From Polyangia bacterium (GTDB taxonomy: Bacteria; Myxococcota_A; Polyangia; Nannocystales; Nannocystaceae): 64,000 bases of DNA. The position numbers and the translations under genes were made by a program. Shown here piece after piece: positions 43,228 through 54,900 of the stretch. Below the pieces are notes generated by a model, which saw nothing but the letters and a program-made list of their open reading frames with translations, did no database searches and was not told where the DNA came from. The first letter of the stretch is position 1; every line of letters begins with the position of its first letter. The stretch covers positions 124,001 to 188,000 of the forward strand of contig JAUIKS010000019.1 in NCBI GenBank assembly GCA_030430565.1. The letters are read 5' to 3'.

Positions 43228-44640
43228 ATGGCAGCCAAGCGCGCGCAGTGGGGTTCTAAACTCGGCTTCATCCTGGCGGCGGCCGGCTCCGCGGTGGGCC
43301 TCGGCAACGTCTGGAAGTTCCCCTACGTCACCGGCCAAAACGGCGGCGGCGCGTTCGTGCTGCTCTACCTGCTCGCGATCGTCCTCGTCGGCCTGCCGAT
43401 CATGATGGGCGAGATCCTGATCGGCCGTATGGCCCAAAAGTCCACCGTCAGCGCGTTCCGGTCGCTCGCGCCGAAGAGCGCCTGGCCGCTGGTCGGCTGG
43501 CTCGGCGTCATCGCCGGCATGATCATCCTGTCGTACTACAGCGTCGTCGCCGGCTGGTCGCTTCACTACATCTACCTCTCGCTCTCGGGGGCGATCGGCG
43601 GCGCCGATCCAGAGGCGGTCAAGGAGCTGTTCGGCGGGCTCTACGTCGACACGACCGCCAACCTCGGCTGGCACGCGGTGTTCATGGTCGTGACCGCGGT
43701 CATCGTCATCGGCGGCGTGCAGCAGGGCGTCGAGCGAGCGGCGACCTTCTTGATGCCGGCGCTGTTCTTGATGATGACCGCGATGCTGGTCTACGCGATG
43801 ACGCTGCCGGGCTTCGGCGAGGCGGTCGACTTCATCTTCGGCGTGCGCTTCGACCAGGTGACGGGCGCGACGGTGCTCGAGGCGCTCGGGCAGAGCTTCT
43901 TCACGCTCTCGCTCGGCATGGGCGCGATGCTCACCTACGGCAGCTACCTGTCCAAGCAGGACGATCTGGTGACCTCGGCGCTCTCGATCAGCGCGCTCGA
44001 CACCGCGGTCGCGCTGATGGCCTCGCTGGTGCTGTTCCCGATCACCTTCAGCTACGGCATCGACCCCGCCGACGGCCCCGGCCTGGTGTTCCAGAACATG
44101 CCCGCCGCGTTCGCGCAGCTGCCGGGCGGCGCGCTGTGGTCGACGGCGTTCTTCCTGCTGCTGAGCTTCGCCGCGCTCACCTCGAGCATCTCGCTGCTCG
44201 AGGTCGTGGCCGCCTACTTCATCGACGAGCGCGGCTGGACGCGCCGCCAGGCGGTCATCGTGCTCGGCGCGTTCATCTTCGTGCTCGGCGTGCCCTCGGC
44301 GCTCAGCGGCGGCTCGCAGGCCTTCGGCGCCGGCTTCAAGGACCTGACCGCGCCCGTCTTCGCGATCGTCGGCAAGGAGGGGATGAACTGGTTCGACACC
44401 TTCGACTACATCGCCAGCAACATGCTGCTGCCGCTCGGCGGCCTCGGCATCGCGCTGTTCAGCGCGTGGCGCATGGGCGAGCGAGCCCGGCGCGCTGAGA
44501 TCGCGGCCGGCTCCACGCTCGGCAAGATCGAGGCGCTCTACCTCGCGTGGCTGCAGCTGCTGCGCTACCTGGTGCCGCTCGCGATCGTCACGGTGATGCT
44601 CTACGCGCTCGGCATCTTCAAGCTGCTGGGCCTGATCTGA
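43228..44640 (+). CDS. Sodium-dependent symporter, SNF/neurotransmitter transporter family
   Basis: 470-residue inner-membrane transporter with about 11-12 helices, the usual bacterial LeuT-family size. TM1 carries 'LGFILAAAGSAVGLGNVWKFPYVTGQNGGGAFVLLYLL', whose unwound 'GSAVGLGNVWRFP'-like core binds sodium and the amino acid substrate. TM6 carries 'ALGQSFFTLSLGMGAMLTYGSYL'. The substrate is probably an amino acid but cannot be fixed. Convergent with the MepA-like gene, two bases between stops. Confidence 0.95.
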   Translation: MAAKRAQWGSKLGFILAAAGSAVGLGNVWKFPYVTGQNGGGAFVLLYLLAIVLVGLPIMMGEILIGRMAQKSTVSAFRSLAPKSAWPLVGWLGVIAGMIILSYYSVVAGWSLHYIYLSLSGAIGGADPEAVKELFGGLYVDTTANLGWHAVFMVVTAVIVIGGVQQGVERAATFLMPALFLMMTAMLVYAMTLPGFGEAVDFIFGVRFDQVTGATVLEALGQSFFTLSLGMGAMLTYGSYLSKQDDLVTSALSISALDTAVALMASLVLFPITFSYGIDPADGPGLVFQNMPAAFAQLPGGALWSTAFFLLLSFAALTSSISLLEVVAAYFIDERGWTRRQAVIVLGAFIFVLGVPSALSGGSQAFGAGFKDLTAPVFAIVGKEGMNWFDTFDYIASNMLLPLGGLGIALFSAWRMGERARRAEIAAGSTLGKIEALYLAWLQLLRYLVPLAIVTVMLYALGIFKLLGLI

Positions 44641-44642
44641 GG

Positions 44643-45851
44643 TCAGCGGATGCCGGTGCAGCCGCGCTCGTCGGGGCCGCACTTAAAGCGCACGTGAATG
44701 TGCTCCTCGTGGCCTGACTGATGCTGGACGACCGCCGGCGCGTAGCGGCCCTCGGGGTACTGAACATCCCGCGTGAGCCTGTCTGTTGAGACACCCGCGC
44801 GGCGAGCCGCCTCGTAGAGCTCGCGCTGGCGGCCGTAGCCGAGGAAGATCCGCTCGACGCGGCCGCTGTCGATCAGCGCCTCGACGAGCCCCCAGGTCGC
44901 GTCCCAGTCGCGCGCGCCGGGCTTGCCGGGCAGCGCGATGTCGACGTCGCGCCCGCTCTGGTGGGACTTGTGCGGGTAGAAGCGGCCGCCGTGGCGCTTG
45001 CTGATGTCGCCGATGACGACCGCGCCCGGGTAGCCGCTGTCGCGCCGGAACTGGGCGACGGCGCGCTGCAGCGTGTCGATGGCGTGGGTCGAGCCCCAGG
45101 CGTTGGCGGGGTGCTTGCGCGTGTACAGCTGCGGGTTCTCGGGCAGCTGCACCGCGTTGACGAGGCGCCCGCCGTTGGGTCCGCCGACCCCGACGCCGCC
45201 GACCCCGACGGGCGCGAGCAGGGCCTCGAGCGGACCGGTGTAGACGCGCGCGCGGATCCCCGGCGTCGGGCCCTCGGCGAGCACGAGCGGGTCGGCGCCG
45301 GCGAGCAGCAGCGAGACCCGCTCGCCGCTCTCGAGCCGGAGGACCACGCGCTGACGGCCGATCGCCTCGAGCACGACGCCCGCGCGCAGCTCGTCGCCGA
45401 CGCGGTAGCTGTCGACCGTGTTGTGCTCGCGGTCCAGCAGCGAGGCCGTCGACGCGCTCGGGTCCTCGCTGCCGGAGGCGTCGAGCGTCGCCAACACTTG
45501 CAGCGGCAGCAGATCCGCGCCGTCGGGCAGCTCGCCGAAGTCCGCCGCGCCGTCGGGCGAGTCGCTCGCCGCGCTCGACTCCTCTGCGGCGGCGGCCAAG
45601 AGCGCGTCGACGGAGCTCTCGTCCTCGGCGTCCTCGTCGGCCAAGGGCGCGACGCCGGCGGACGGAGCTGCCGTCGCGTCGGCGGAGCGCAGGTAGATCT
45701 CGGTGCCGACGTAGGTCACGGCCGCGCTGGCGAGGAACGCCGAGCAGCTGCCCATGACGAACCAGCGCGCGAGGCTGCGCCAGGACGACTTCCCGCGGCT
45801 GCCGTCGCGCGCGCGCGCTGCCGCGCTGTCGTCCTTGCTCGTCACGTTCAC
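44643..45851 (-). CDS. Membrane-anchored MepA-type murein endopeptidase with GspC-like segment
   Basis: 402 residues from a GTG. The N-terminal anchor helix lies near 28-50, followed by an Asp/Ser/Ala-rich spacer. The region around 117-190 ('LQVLATLDASGSEDPSASTASLLD', 'VGDELRAGVVLEAIGRQRVVLRLESGE') resembles the homology region of type II secretion protein GspC/PulC. The C-terminal LAS-type peptidase domain is of family M74, with metal ligands in 'HKSHQSGRDVDIAL' and 'HEEHIHVRF'. It would cleave D,D cross-links in peptidoglycan at the periplasmic face of the membrane. The link of a GspC-like module to a murein endopeptidase is unusual. Confidence 0.85.
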   Translation of the reverse strand: MNVTSKDDSAAARARDGSRGKSSWRSLARWFVMGSCSAFLASAAVTYVGTEIYLRSADATAAPSAGVAPLADEDAEDESSVDALLAAAAEESSAASDSPDGAADFGELPDGADLLPLQVLATLDASGSEDPSASTASLLDREHNTVDSYRVGDELRAGVVLEAIGRQRVVLRLESGERVSLLLAGADPLVLAEGPTPGIRARVYTGPLEALLAPVGVGGVGVGGPNGGRLVNAVQLPENPQLYTRKHPANAWGSTHAIDTLQRAVAQFRRDSGYPGAVVIGDISKRHGGRFYPHKSHQSGRDVDIALPGKPGARDWDATWGLVEALIDSGRVERIFLGYGRQRELYEAARRAGVSTDRLTRDVQYPEGRYAPAVVQHQSGHEEHIHVRFKCGPDERGCTGIR

Positions 45852-45965
45852 TTAGACCGGCCTCGCCCCGAGTTATGCAAGTCGCGCGCCCCATCGCTAA
45901 ACGCGTCGATCAGGCCGTGACGAGGCGAGCTCCAGCGCCGGCTCTGTCACCGCGACACCAACGCC

Positions 45966-46547
45966 TCACCGGCTGTGACAAGATGACAATTGCTCTTGCC
46001 AGACCCGGCGCAGATGCGCGCGATAGCGTACGCCCGCGATCAGCGCCTGCCCGGCGACCCCGGCCGACGAGACCGCCATCGCGACCAACACCGGCAGCAG
46101 CTCGCTGCCGAACATAAACAGCACCGTCGCGGCGATCGCGGGCACCTGCGGGATCGCGCACAGCATCATCACTCGATCGAGGACGACGCGCGCGCGCACC
46201 GGGCAGCGGCTGATCCAGGGGATCGGCGGCGCGTTCGCCCGCGGCGGCCTGCGCTCGTGCTCCGCCAGCGCCCGCGGGAGCTGGCGGCTCGCCAGCCACG
46301 CGCCGACGACCGCCGCGACCGCGGTGACGCCGACGAAGATCCAGGCGATCACGGTCAGCGTCGGGCGCAGGAATTCGCGCATGCGCCCAAAGATCGGCGG
46401 CGCGACCGCGAGCCGCACGGCCGTCTCGATCCCGAGCGCGACCGGGGCGGAGACGATCACGAGCAGCGCGATGACGAGGATCCAGCGGACGCCGCGGACG
46501 AGCTCCCGCGCAGGATCGTCGTCGACCTCGCCCTCGCGCTCGCGCAT
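45966..46547 (-). CDS. Hypothetical four-helix membrane protein
   Basis: 193 residues. Hydrophobic helices lie near 20-42 ('WILVIALLVIVSAPVALGIETAV'), 62-85 ('LTVIAWIFVGVTAVAAVVGAWL'), 125-145 and 150-170. No family is recognised. The ATG at 46547 was preferred because the frame further upstream is Arg/Ala shadow sequence. It ends 114 bp before the MepA-like gene on the same strand. Confidence 0.6.
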   Translation of the reverse strand: MREREGEVDDDPARELVRGVRWILVIALLVIVSAPVALGIETAVRLAVAPPIFGRMREFLRPTLTVIAWIFVGVTAVAAVVGAWLASRQLPRALAEHERRPPRANAPPIPWISRCPVRARVVLDRVMMLCAIPQVPAIAATVLFMFGSELLPVLVAMAVSSAGVAGQALIAGVRYRAHLRRVWQEQLSSCHSR

Positions 46548-46797
46548 GTGCGCACTGTAGCAGGCGCGCGGCCGCTCGGCGCGGCCACGACGAGCGCGCG
46601 ATGCCGAGGCGCGCTGGCGCGCCCGCGCGGCGCCGGGGCGCACGCCTGCGCGCGCCGGTTGAACGTGTGCAGAGCGACATGTTCATGAAGACATAAATCT
46701 CCGAGGGGAGCAACGCGGCCGCGGCCCTGCGGTAACATGACTCTTGTAACACCTCTTGGACCCGCGCCGCGCGAGGCGACACCGCCGGCGTCACCGC

Positions 46798-47988
46798 ATG
46801 CACTCGCTCTCCGCCCGCCTCACGCTCCTGCTCACCGCCGCCGCGCTGGCGCAGGGCTGCCAGCGCGTCAACCCGGGCTGGGAGGACAGCGAGAGCGAGT
46901 CGGAGTCGACGACGAGCGGCGCCAGCGAGGGGACGACGGTCGACCCAGACACCACGGGCGCGCCCTCGACGACCAGCACGACCGACGGCCTCACCGACGC
47001 GACCGCGGGCTCGGGCTCGGACGCCAGCGCCAGCTCGAGCACGAGCCTCGACCCCTCGACGATGACCGACGAGACGACCGACGTCGCCACCACCGGTCCC
47101 CCGCCGCCGATCGACAGCGACGACGACGGGGTCATCGACGATGACGACAACTGCGTCCTCGACCCCAACCCCGAGCAGGAGGATCTCGACGCGGACGGCG
47201 AGGGCGACGCCTGCGACGCCGACAAGGACGGCGACGGGCTGACGGCGGACTGCGAGCTGGTGCCCGCCTGGGACCTCGACCCCGACAAGCCCGGCGTCGC
47301 GGCCGAGGACGCGGTCTACGTCAACGAGGCGGACCGGCTGCACCGCATGAAGATCGCGCCACCGCACGCGCGCACGCAGATCGGCCCGTTCACGGTCGAG
47401 GGTCAGCCGGTGCTGATCAACGACATCGCGATCAACAGCTGCGGCGCGCTCTTCGCGATCTCGAAGTCCTTCCTCTACGGCTGCGACCCGCTGAGCGCGA
47501 AGTGCTGGTTCGTCGGCGGCCTCCAGGGCATCAACGATCCCGACGGCCTCGGCTTCGCGCCCGCGACCCTGTTCGGCGGCGCGGAGGGCGATCCCGACGT
47601 CCTCGTCGCCGCCGCCGGCAGCGAATTCGCGATCCTCTCGGTCGAGGGAGACGCGGTAGCGGCCGAGCAATTCGCGGTCCTCCCCGACCTGTACCTCAAC
47701 GCAGGAGACATCGGCGCGCTGCCCGGCGAGGGCATGCTCGCCCCGCTCAAGGGCGCGTTCCCGCCGGACGAGCTCATGCGCTTCGACCCCCTCGATCTCG
47801 GCACGCTCACCCCGCTCTCCGACCTCGAGTGGCACCTCTTCGTCGGCGGGCTCGCGGCCACCCCCGAGCGCGTCTTCGCCTTCGACCTCTACGGCGACAT
47901 CATCGTGCTCGAGCCCCAGGGCGACGAGTACGCCGCGACCGTGCTCGAGAGCGACAAGCAGTGGCTCGGCGCCGCCGCGCGCATCTAG
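46798..47988 (+). CDS. Lipoprotein with thrombospondin type 3-like repeats
   Basis: 396 residues: signal peptide with 'AAALAQGC' and a long Ser/Thr/Asp linker. Thrombospondin type 3-like calcium-binding repeats follow ('DSDDDGVIDDDDNC', 'DLDADGEGDACDADKDGDG'), then a C-terminal region of about 240 residues suggestive of a beta-propeller ('LINDIAINSCGALFAIS', 'PDGLGFAPATLFGG', 'FAFDLYGDIIVLEPQGD'). Likely a calcium-dependent surface protein of unknown ligand. The gap upstream (46548-46797) contains two GTAACA hexamers (46732-46737, 46746-46751), possibly part of its promoter. Confidence 0.8.
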   Translation: MHSLSARLTLLLTAAALAQGCQRVNPGWEDSESESESTTSGASEGTTVDPDTTGAPSTTSTTDGLTDATAGSGSDASASSSTSLDPSTMTDETTDVATTGPPPPIDSDDDGVIDDDDNCVLDPNPEQEDLDADGEGDACDADKDGDGLTADCELVPAWDLDPDKPGVAAEDAVYVNEADRLHRMKIAPPHARTQIGPFTVEGQPVLINDIAINSCGALFAISKSFLYGCDPLSAKCWFVGGLQGINDPDGLGFAPATLFGGAEGDPDVLVAAAGSEFAILSVEGDAVAAEQFAVLPDLYLNAGDIGALPGEGMLAPLKGAFPPDELMRFDPLDLGTLTPLSDLEWHLFVGGLAATPERVFAFDLYGDIIVLEPQGDEYAATVLESDKQWLGAAARI

Positions 47989-48051
47989 GCCGTCGACCCG
48001 TTCAAGGGGCGACCCGACGCGCGCGGCTGGTAGCGGCCGAGGCCCGCGCCT

Positions 48052-49236
<1,185 letters not shown>

Positions 49237-49290
49237 GTGCTGGAGTATACGCGACGGCTCGGCCGCGACCACGATGTCTCGACAATCGGC

Positions 49291-51768
49291 TCAAGACAGG
49301 GTCCAGATCGCGTTGGAGCGCTCGCGCACCTGCTCGTGGGCCGCCGTGTACGCCGGCTGACCGCGCAGCGAGAGGAACAGCGGGCACAGCTCGATCCACT
49401 CGCGGTCGACCAGCGTCTCGGCGGCCGCGCGCGTGATGAACTCGAGCGCGCGGCGCTCCTCGCCGTGGTACGCCGAGGACTCGGCGAGCAGCTGCCACCA
49501 GACCGTCGCGATGCGCGGGTTCGGGATCATCTCGCCGATCTTCCCCGCGATCTCGTCGGCGCAGCGCTCCCCGCGAACGTCGCGCGACCACATCACCAAC
49601 ATCTGCTCGAGCGCCGTCGGCTCGCGCGCGTCGTCGAGCTGGAGCAGGCGCTCGCTCGCGCCCGCGATCTTGGCCGCGTCGCGCCACCACAGGCCGACCC
49701 GCAGCTCGAGCAGGTTGAGGAACACCGGCGAGCTGCGGTTGGTCGCGCGGAAGTCCGCGAGCGTCTCCTCGTAGCCCTCACGATCGCCCCGCAGCGCGCG
49801 CTCGCGGCACAGCTCGAAGTAGCCGACCGTGACGGTCGGGTCGAGCTCCATCGCCAGCCGGATGCGCTTGACGCCCTCGCGCGAGCGGCCGGCCTCACAC
49901 TGCAGACGACCGAGGTAGCGCTGCGCCTCCGCGCTGGTCGGCGCGATCTTGAGGGTCGTGGCGAGCGAGCGCGCCGTCGCCCCGAACTCGCCGAGCACCG
50001 CGTGGTAGCGGGCCTTCGCGTAGTGACTCTCGGCCAGGTCCGGCGCCTCCGCGATCGCGCGCTCGACCGCCGCGCGGGCCTCGTCGCGTAGATCGACGCC
50101 GCCCTCGTTGTCCGGCGAGAACCACGACTGCACCACCGCGAAGGCGCGCGCGGCGATCGCCGGCTTAAAGCGCGGCGCGAGCTCGAGGCAGCGGTCGAGC
50201 AGCTCGATCGCGTCGCCCCGCCGCCCCTCGCTCCACAGCGCGCGCATGACCTGCCGCGCCTGCAGGTACAGCTCGACGGCCTCGGCCGGCGCCTCGCCGC
50301 GGTGCACGATCGTCGAGAGCTCGACGCGCAGCGCCTCGGCGACGCGGTGCCCCATGGTGTCCTGAAGCTCGAAGAGGTCCTCGAGGCCGCCGTCGAAGCG
50401 CTCGCTCCACAGCTGGAAGCCGCGGTCGACGTCGAGCAGGCGCGCGGCGATCCGCAGGCGCGCCCCCGCGATCTGCAGGGTCGCGTCGATGATCATGTCG
50501 ACCCCGAGCGCGCGTCCGATCTCCCGCGGGTCACGCTCGCCGCCGGCGGAGTCGGCGTAGCGCGCGGTCGCGCCGCTGCTCGCGACCCGGAGCCCGCGGG
50601 TCCGCGACAGCAGATCGATCAGCTCGTCGGTGAGCACCTCGGCGACGTAGCGAGTGTCGGGCGCGCCGCGGTAGCGAAACGGCAGGACCGCGAGCGCGCG
50701 CTCGCCCGGTTCGAGCGCGGCCCAGCGCGCGCCGGACGAGCCCGCGGCCGTGCGCGACAGGGTCGTTTGGACATGTAGATCGCCGCGATCTATCCGCGCG
50801 GTCGCGCCGGGCCCCGCGGCCGGCTTGGACGCGGCGTCGTCCTCGAGCTCGAGCAGCCGCGCGAGCTCGCCGGCGAGCCCGACCGCGTCCGCGGGGCGCC
50901 CCTCGGGATCGCGCGCGAGCAGCCGCAGCGTGAGCGAGGCCAGCGGCTCGGGCAGCCCCGGCGCGCGCCCGCGCGGGTCGTCTGGCGCGCGCTGCAGCCG
51001 GGCGATCGCCACCGCGAGCGCGTTGTCGCCCGTGAAGGGGAGCGCGCCGGTCGTCAGCTCGTAGAGGATCACGCCGAGCGCGTAGAGGTCGACGCGCGGA
51101 TCGACCTCGAGGCCCGCGACCTGCTCGGGCGCCATGTAGGCGGGGGTCCCCATCATCGCGCCCGTCTGCAAGGTCGCCTCCGCGCCGAGACCCCGCGCGA
51201 TCCCGAAGTCGGTGATCACGGCGCGCGCGCTCGCGGTCCGCTCGGGGTCGCGCTCGAGCAGGATGTTCGCGGGCTTGAGGTCGCGGTGGATCACGCCGAC
51301 CTCGTGCGCGGCGATCAGGCCCTGCGCGATCTCAGCGCACAGGCCCACGGCCTCGCGCCACGGCAGCCGCCCCTCCCGCGCGATCCGGTCCTCCAGGCTC
51401 TCCCCGCGGATGTACTCCATCGTCAGGAAGCGGAGCCCGTCGTGCTCGCCGAGGTCGTAGGTCCGCGCGACGTTGCGGTGCGTCACGCGGCGCGCGAGCC
51501 GGACCTCGCGACGAAAGCGCTCGACCATGGTGGCGCCCATGCTCGCGCCGCTGTGCAGCAGCTTCAACGCGATGCGCTCGCCGACCTCGCGATCGTGCGC
51601 GCAGTAGACGGTCCCCATCCCGCCCTCGCCGAGCGGGCGCTCGATCTGGTAGCGACCGGCGAACAGCCCGCCGACGCGCGGGCGCTCACCCGGCGTCTCC
51701 GCAGCGACGCGGTCCGCGATCAAGGTCTTGTCGAGCTCTGCTTCGGCCACGGCTTCGCCGGGTATCAT
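49291..51768 (-). CDS. Serine/threonine protein kinase with TolB-like and TPR regions
   Basis: 825-residue signalling protein. A eukaryote-type kinase domain occupies about 38-315: Gly loop 'GEGGMGTVYCAHD', Lys in 'IALKLLHSG', catalytic 'IHRDLKPANILL', 'ITDFGIARG', and 'GTPAYMAPEQVAG'. It is followed by a TolB-like/CadC-associated domain ('ERALAVLPFRYRGAPDTRYVAEVL', 'GVDMIIDATLQIAGARLRIAARL') of the sort fused to kinases and adenylate cyclases. A TPR-like helical C-terminus follows from about 520. No transmembrane helix is seen. The ATG at 51768 gives a conserved-looking N-terminus; upstream frame is shadow. It is divergent from the VIT-VWA gene across 139 bp. Confidence 0.93.
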   Translation of the reverse strand: MIPGEAVAEAELDKTLIADRVAAETPGERPRVGGLFAGRYQIERPLGEGGMGTVYCAHDREVGERIALKLLHSGASMGATMVERFRREVRLARRVTHRNVARTYDLGEHDGLRFLTMEYIRGESLEDRIAREGRLPWREAVGLCAEIAQGLIAAHEVGVIHRDLKPANILLERDPERTASARAVITDFGIARGLGAEATLQTGAMMGTPAYMAPEQVAGLEVDPRVDLYALGVILYELTTGALPFTGDNALAVAIARLQRAPDDPRGRAPGLPEPLASLTLRLLARDPEGRPADAVGLAGELARLLELEDDAASKPAAGPGATARIDRGDLHVQTTLSRTAAGSSGARWAALEPGERALAVLPFRYRGAPDTRYVAEVLTDELIDLLSRTRGLRVASSGATARYADSAGGERDPREIGRALGVDMIIDATLQIAGARLRIAARLLDVDRGFQLWSERFDGGLEDLFELQDTMGHRVAEALRVELSTIVHRGEAPAEAVELYLQARQVMRALWSEGRRGDAIELLDRCLELAPRFKPAIAARAFAVVQSWFSPDNEGGVDLRDEARAAVERAIAEAPDLAESHYAKARYHAVLGEFGATARSLATTLKIAPTSAEAQRYLGRLQCEAGRSREGVKRIRLAMELDPTVTVGYFELCRERALRGDREGYEETLADFRATNRSSPVFLNLLELRVGLWWRDAAKIAGASERLLQLDDAREPTALEQMLVMWSRDVRGERCADEIAGKIGEMIPNPRIATVWWQLLAESSAYHGEERRALEFITRAAAETLVDREWIELCPLFLSLRGQPAYTAAHEQVRERSNAIWTLS

Positions 51769-51907
51769 AGCCCCATCGCGCGCCGCGCTCGGGCGCGCCT
51801 GACATCGTGAGAGATCCGCGCGGTTTCGGGTCAATGGGCCGGTCGCGGAGCGAGGTACGCGAAGTCCGATTCCGGGCTGACGCGTTCGTATGTGTTCGGG
51901 AGATCCA

Positions 51908-54900
51908 ATGAAGCAGCACGGCCACGCAATCGCCACGAGCACGGGCGCGTTTCAACACCCTCGCGCGCGCGGCCTCGCCGTCGCGGTGATCGCCGGCCTC
52001 GCGCTGCTCTCGGGCTGCCAGGCGCCGACGCCCCAGACCTACTCCGGACCTGAACGAGCCGCCGCCGAGCCGCCCGCGCCGGCGCCCACGCCCGCCGTCG
52101 CCCCGACCCCCGCGCTCCCGACCTCCGCGCCCGTGACGAGCCCCTCGCCGCCCGCTATTGCACTCGCCGCCGCCCCGGACCCGCAGCCTCGCTGGGTCCG
52201 CGCGGGCGAGTGCGGCGCGCCGCCGATGTCGCTGACCGCGAGCGACGGCACGGGGCTGCAGATGACCGGGCTGCGCGCGCGCGCGGTGATCCAGGGCCCC
52301 CTGGCGTTCACCGAGCTGCACCTCGAATTCGAGAACCCGGAGCAGCGTGTCCTCGAGGGCAGGTTTGAGATCACGCTACCCGACGGCGCCGCCGTCAGCC
52401 GGCTGGCGATGGAGATCGACGGCCGCTGGCAGGAGGGCGAGGTCGTCGAGCGCCAGGCCGCGCGCGTCGCCTACGAGGACTTCCTCCACCGCGCGCAGGA
52501 CCCGGCGCTGCTCGAGCAAGACGGCGGTAACCAGGTCTCGGCGCGCGTGTTCCCGATCCCGGCCAGCGGCCGCAAGCGCCTGATCGTCTCCTACTCCGAG
52601 GAGCTGCCGGACGCCGAGGAGCCGTGGCGCCTGGTGCTGTGCGGGCTGCCGGAGCTCGGCGCGCTCGACGTCGACGTGTGGGTCGAGGGGATCGGGGAGG
52701 ACGCCGGCGCGTCGCTCACCGCGACGTCCCGCGCCCGCCGGCACGTCGCGGTCCACGAGGTCGCGCTCAAGCCCGACCGAGACCTCGAGGTCACGCGCGG
52801 CGTCGCGAGCACGATCGCCGGGCTGCGCAGCGGCGAGCTCGTCGTCGCCCGCTTCACGCCGACCCTCGACCTGCCCTCGCGGCCGCTGCGGGCGCTGACC
52901 GTCCTGCTCGACACCAGCGCCTCCCGTGCGCTCGACCTCGACGGCCAGCTCGCGCGCCTCGAGGCGCTGGTGGGCCGCCTCAGCGCCGCGACCGGCGGTC
53001 AGCTCGCGCTGCGCGTGCTCGCCTTCGACCAAGATGTCTTCGAGGTCTTCGACGGCGTCGCCTCCGGCTTCGGCGAGGCCGAGCTGGCGCGCCTGCGCGA
53101 GCGCGGGGCGATGGGCGCCTCCAACCTCGAGCGCGCGCTCGATCACCTGTCGAAGCAGACAGGCTCTAAGCACCCGCGCTTGCTCATCATCAGCGACGGC
53201 GTCGTGACCGCGGGCGCGCGCGAGTCGGGCCCGCTGCGCGAGCGGCTCGGCGCGCTGCGAGCCGCCGGCCTCGAGCGCGTCGATGTGCTGCTCGACGGCG
53301 GCATCTCCAACCGCGAGCTGCTCGAGCCGCTGACCCGCGCCCAGCTGGCGGAGGACGGCGTCGTCATCGACGCGCGCATGGACATCAGCGAGCAGGTCCA
53401 GCGCCTGGCCCGAGCGACGCGCTCCGGCGTCACGCTCACGGTCCCCGGCGCCACGTGGAGCTGGCCGCGGGTGCTCGACGGCGTGCAGCCCGGCGACGCG
53501 CGCCTGGTCTACGCCACGCTCCCGCCGGGCCGTCCGCTGACGGTCGCGCTCGAGGGCGCGGCGCTCGAGTCCACCCAGCTCCCGCTCGTCAACGTCGAGG
53601 CGCCGCTGCTCGAGCGGGCCCACGCGCGCGCCCGGATCGCCGCGCTCGAGTCCGAGATCGCCGAGACCGAGGAGGACGCGCGCGAGCGGGCGCTGATCGA
53701 CGAGGTCGTGCAGCTCTCGACGCAGAAGCGCGTGCTCAGCCAGCGGACCGCGCTCTTGGTGCTCGAGACCGAGGCGGACTACCGCCGCTTTAACATCGCC
53801 CGCGAGTCGCTGGTCGACATCCTGACGATCGGCGAGGCCGGCCTCGAGCTGCGCTCGCGGCGTGACGCGGAGCTCGTCCTCAACCACGAGCGCTCGAAGC
53901 CGACCGAGAAGCGCGGGAAGAAGAAGCGCAAGTCGAGCCGCGCGCGGCCTGACCGACGCGCGCTCGACAGCGGCGGCGCCCCGCCGCTCGGGGACGGCGG
54001 TGAGATCTTCAGCGAGAGCCACGGCGACATCGCGAACATCCCCGGCGGGATCCCCGGCGGGATCCCCGGCGGCGTCCCCGGCGGCGTCCCTGGCGGCGTC
54101 GTCGGCGGTGTGGTCGGCGGCGTGCTCGGGGGCGAGGCGAGCGGCGCGGCCGAGGGCTACGGTCAAGGCGCGGGCGCGGGCATGGGTGGACAGGCCGCCG
54201 CGCCCCGCGAGCAGCCGGCGCGACTGCTGGAGACCGACCAGCGCGAGCGCAGGCGCGGGACCTCAGAGTCGATCGAGGCGCTGCTCAACCCCAACGCCGT
54301 GAGCGCGCGCAGGCGACCGAGCGCGCCCAGCCGCGACGACCTGCTCGAGCGCCGACCCGCGCGCAAGAAGGCCGAGCGCCCCAAGCCCAACGCGTGGACC
54401 GGCGACTTCGAAGCGATCATGACGCTGCTCAAGCGCGGGCGCGTCGACGAAGCGGTCGCGAAGGCCCGCGCGTGGCGCTCGGAGCAGCCCGGCGATGTCC
54501 TGGCGCTGACGGCCCTCGGCGAGGCGCTCGCGCGCGCGGGCGATCGCGTCGGCGCCGCCCGGGCCTACGGCTCGCTCATCGACCTCTACCCGTCGCGCGC
54601 CGACATTCGGCGCATGGCCGGCGAGCGCCTCGAGGTGCTCGAAGAGGCAGGTCTATCACTCGCGCTCGACACCTACGCCCGCGCGATCGAGCAGCGGCCC
54701 GATCACCCCTCGAGCCACCGGCTGTACGCGTGGGCGCTGGCCCGGGCCGGGCGCTACGAGGAGGCCTACGCGGCGATCGAGGAGGCGCTGGATCAGGAGT
54801 ACCCCGAGAACCGGTTTCGCGGCCTGCAGCAGGTCTTGCGCGAGGATCTGGGGATCCTCGGCGCCGCCTGGCTCGCGCGCGCGCCCGAGCGCGAGGACGA

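Noticed and set aside
42283..44682. 799-codon minus-strand open frame
   Set aside because: Antisense to the thioredoxin lipoprotein and the symporter, both of which have strong family motifs.
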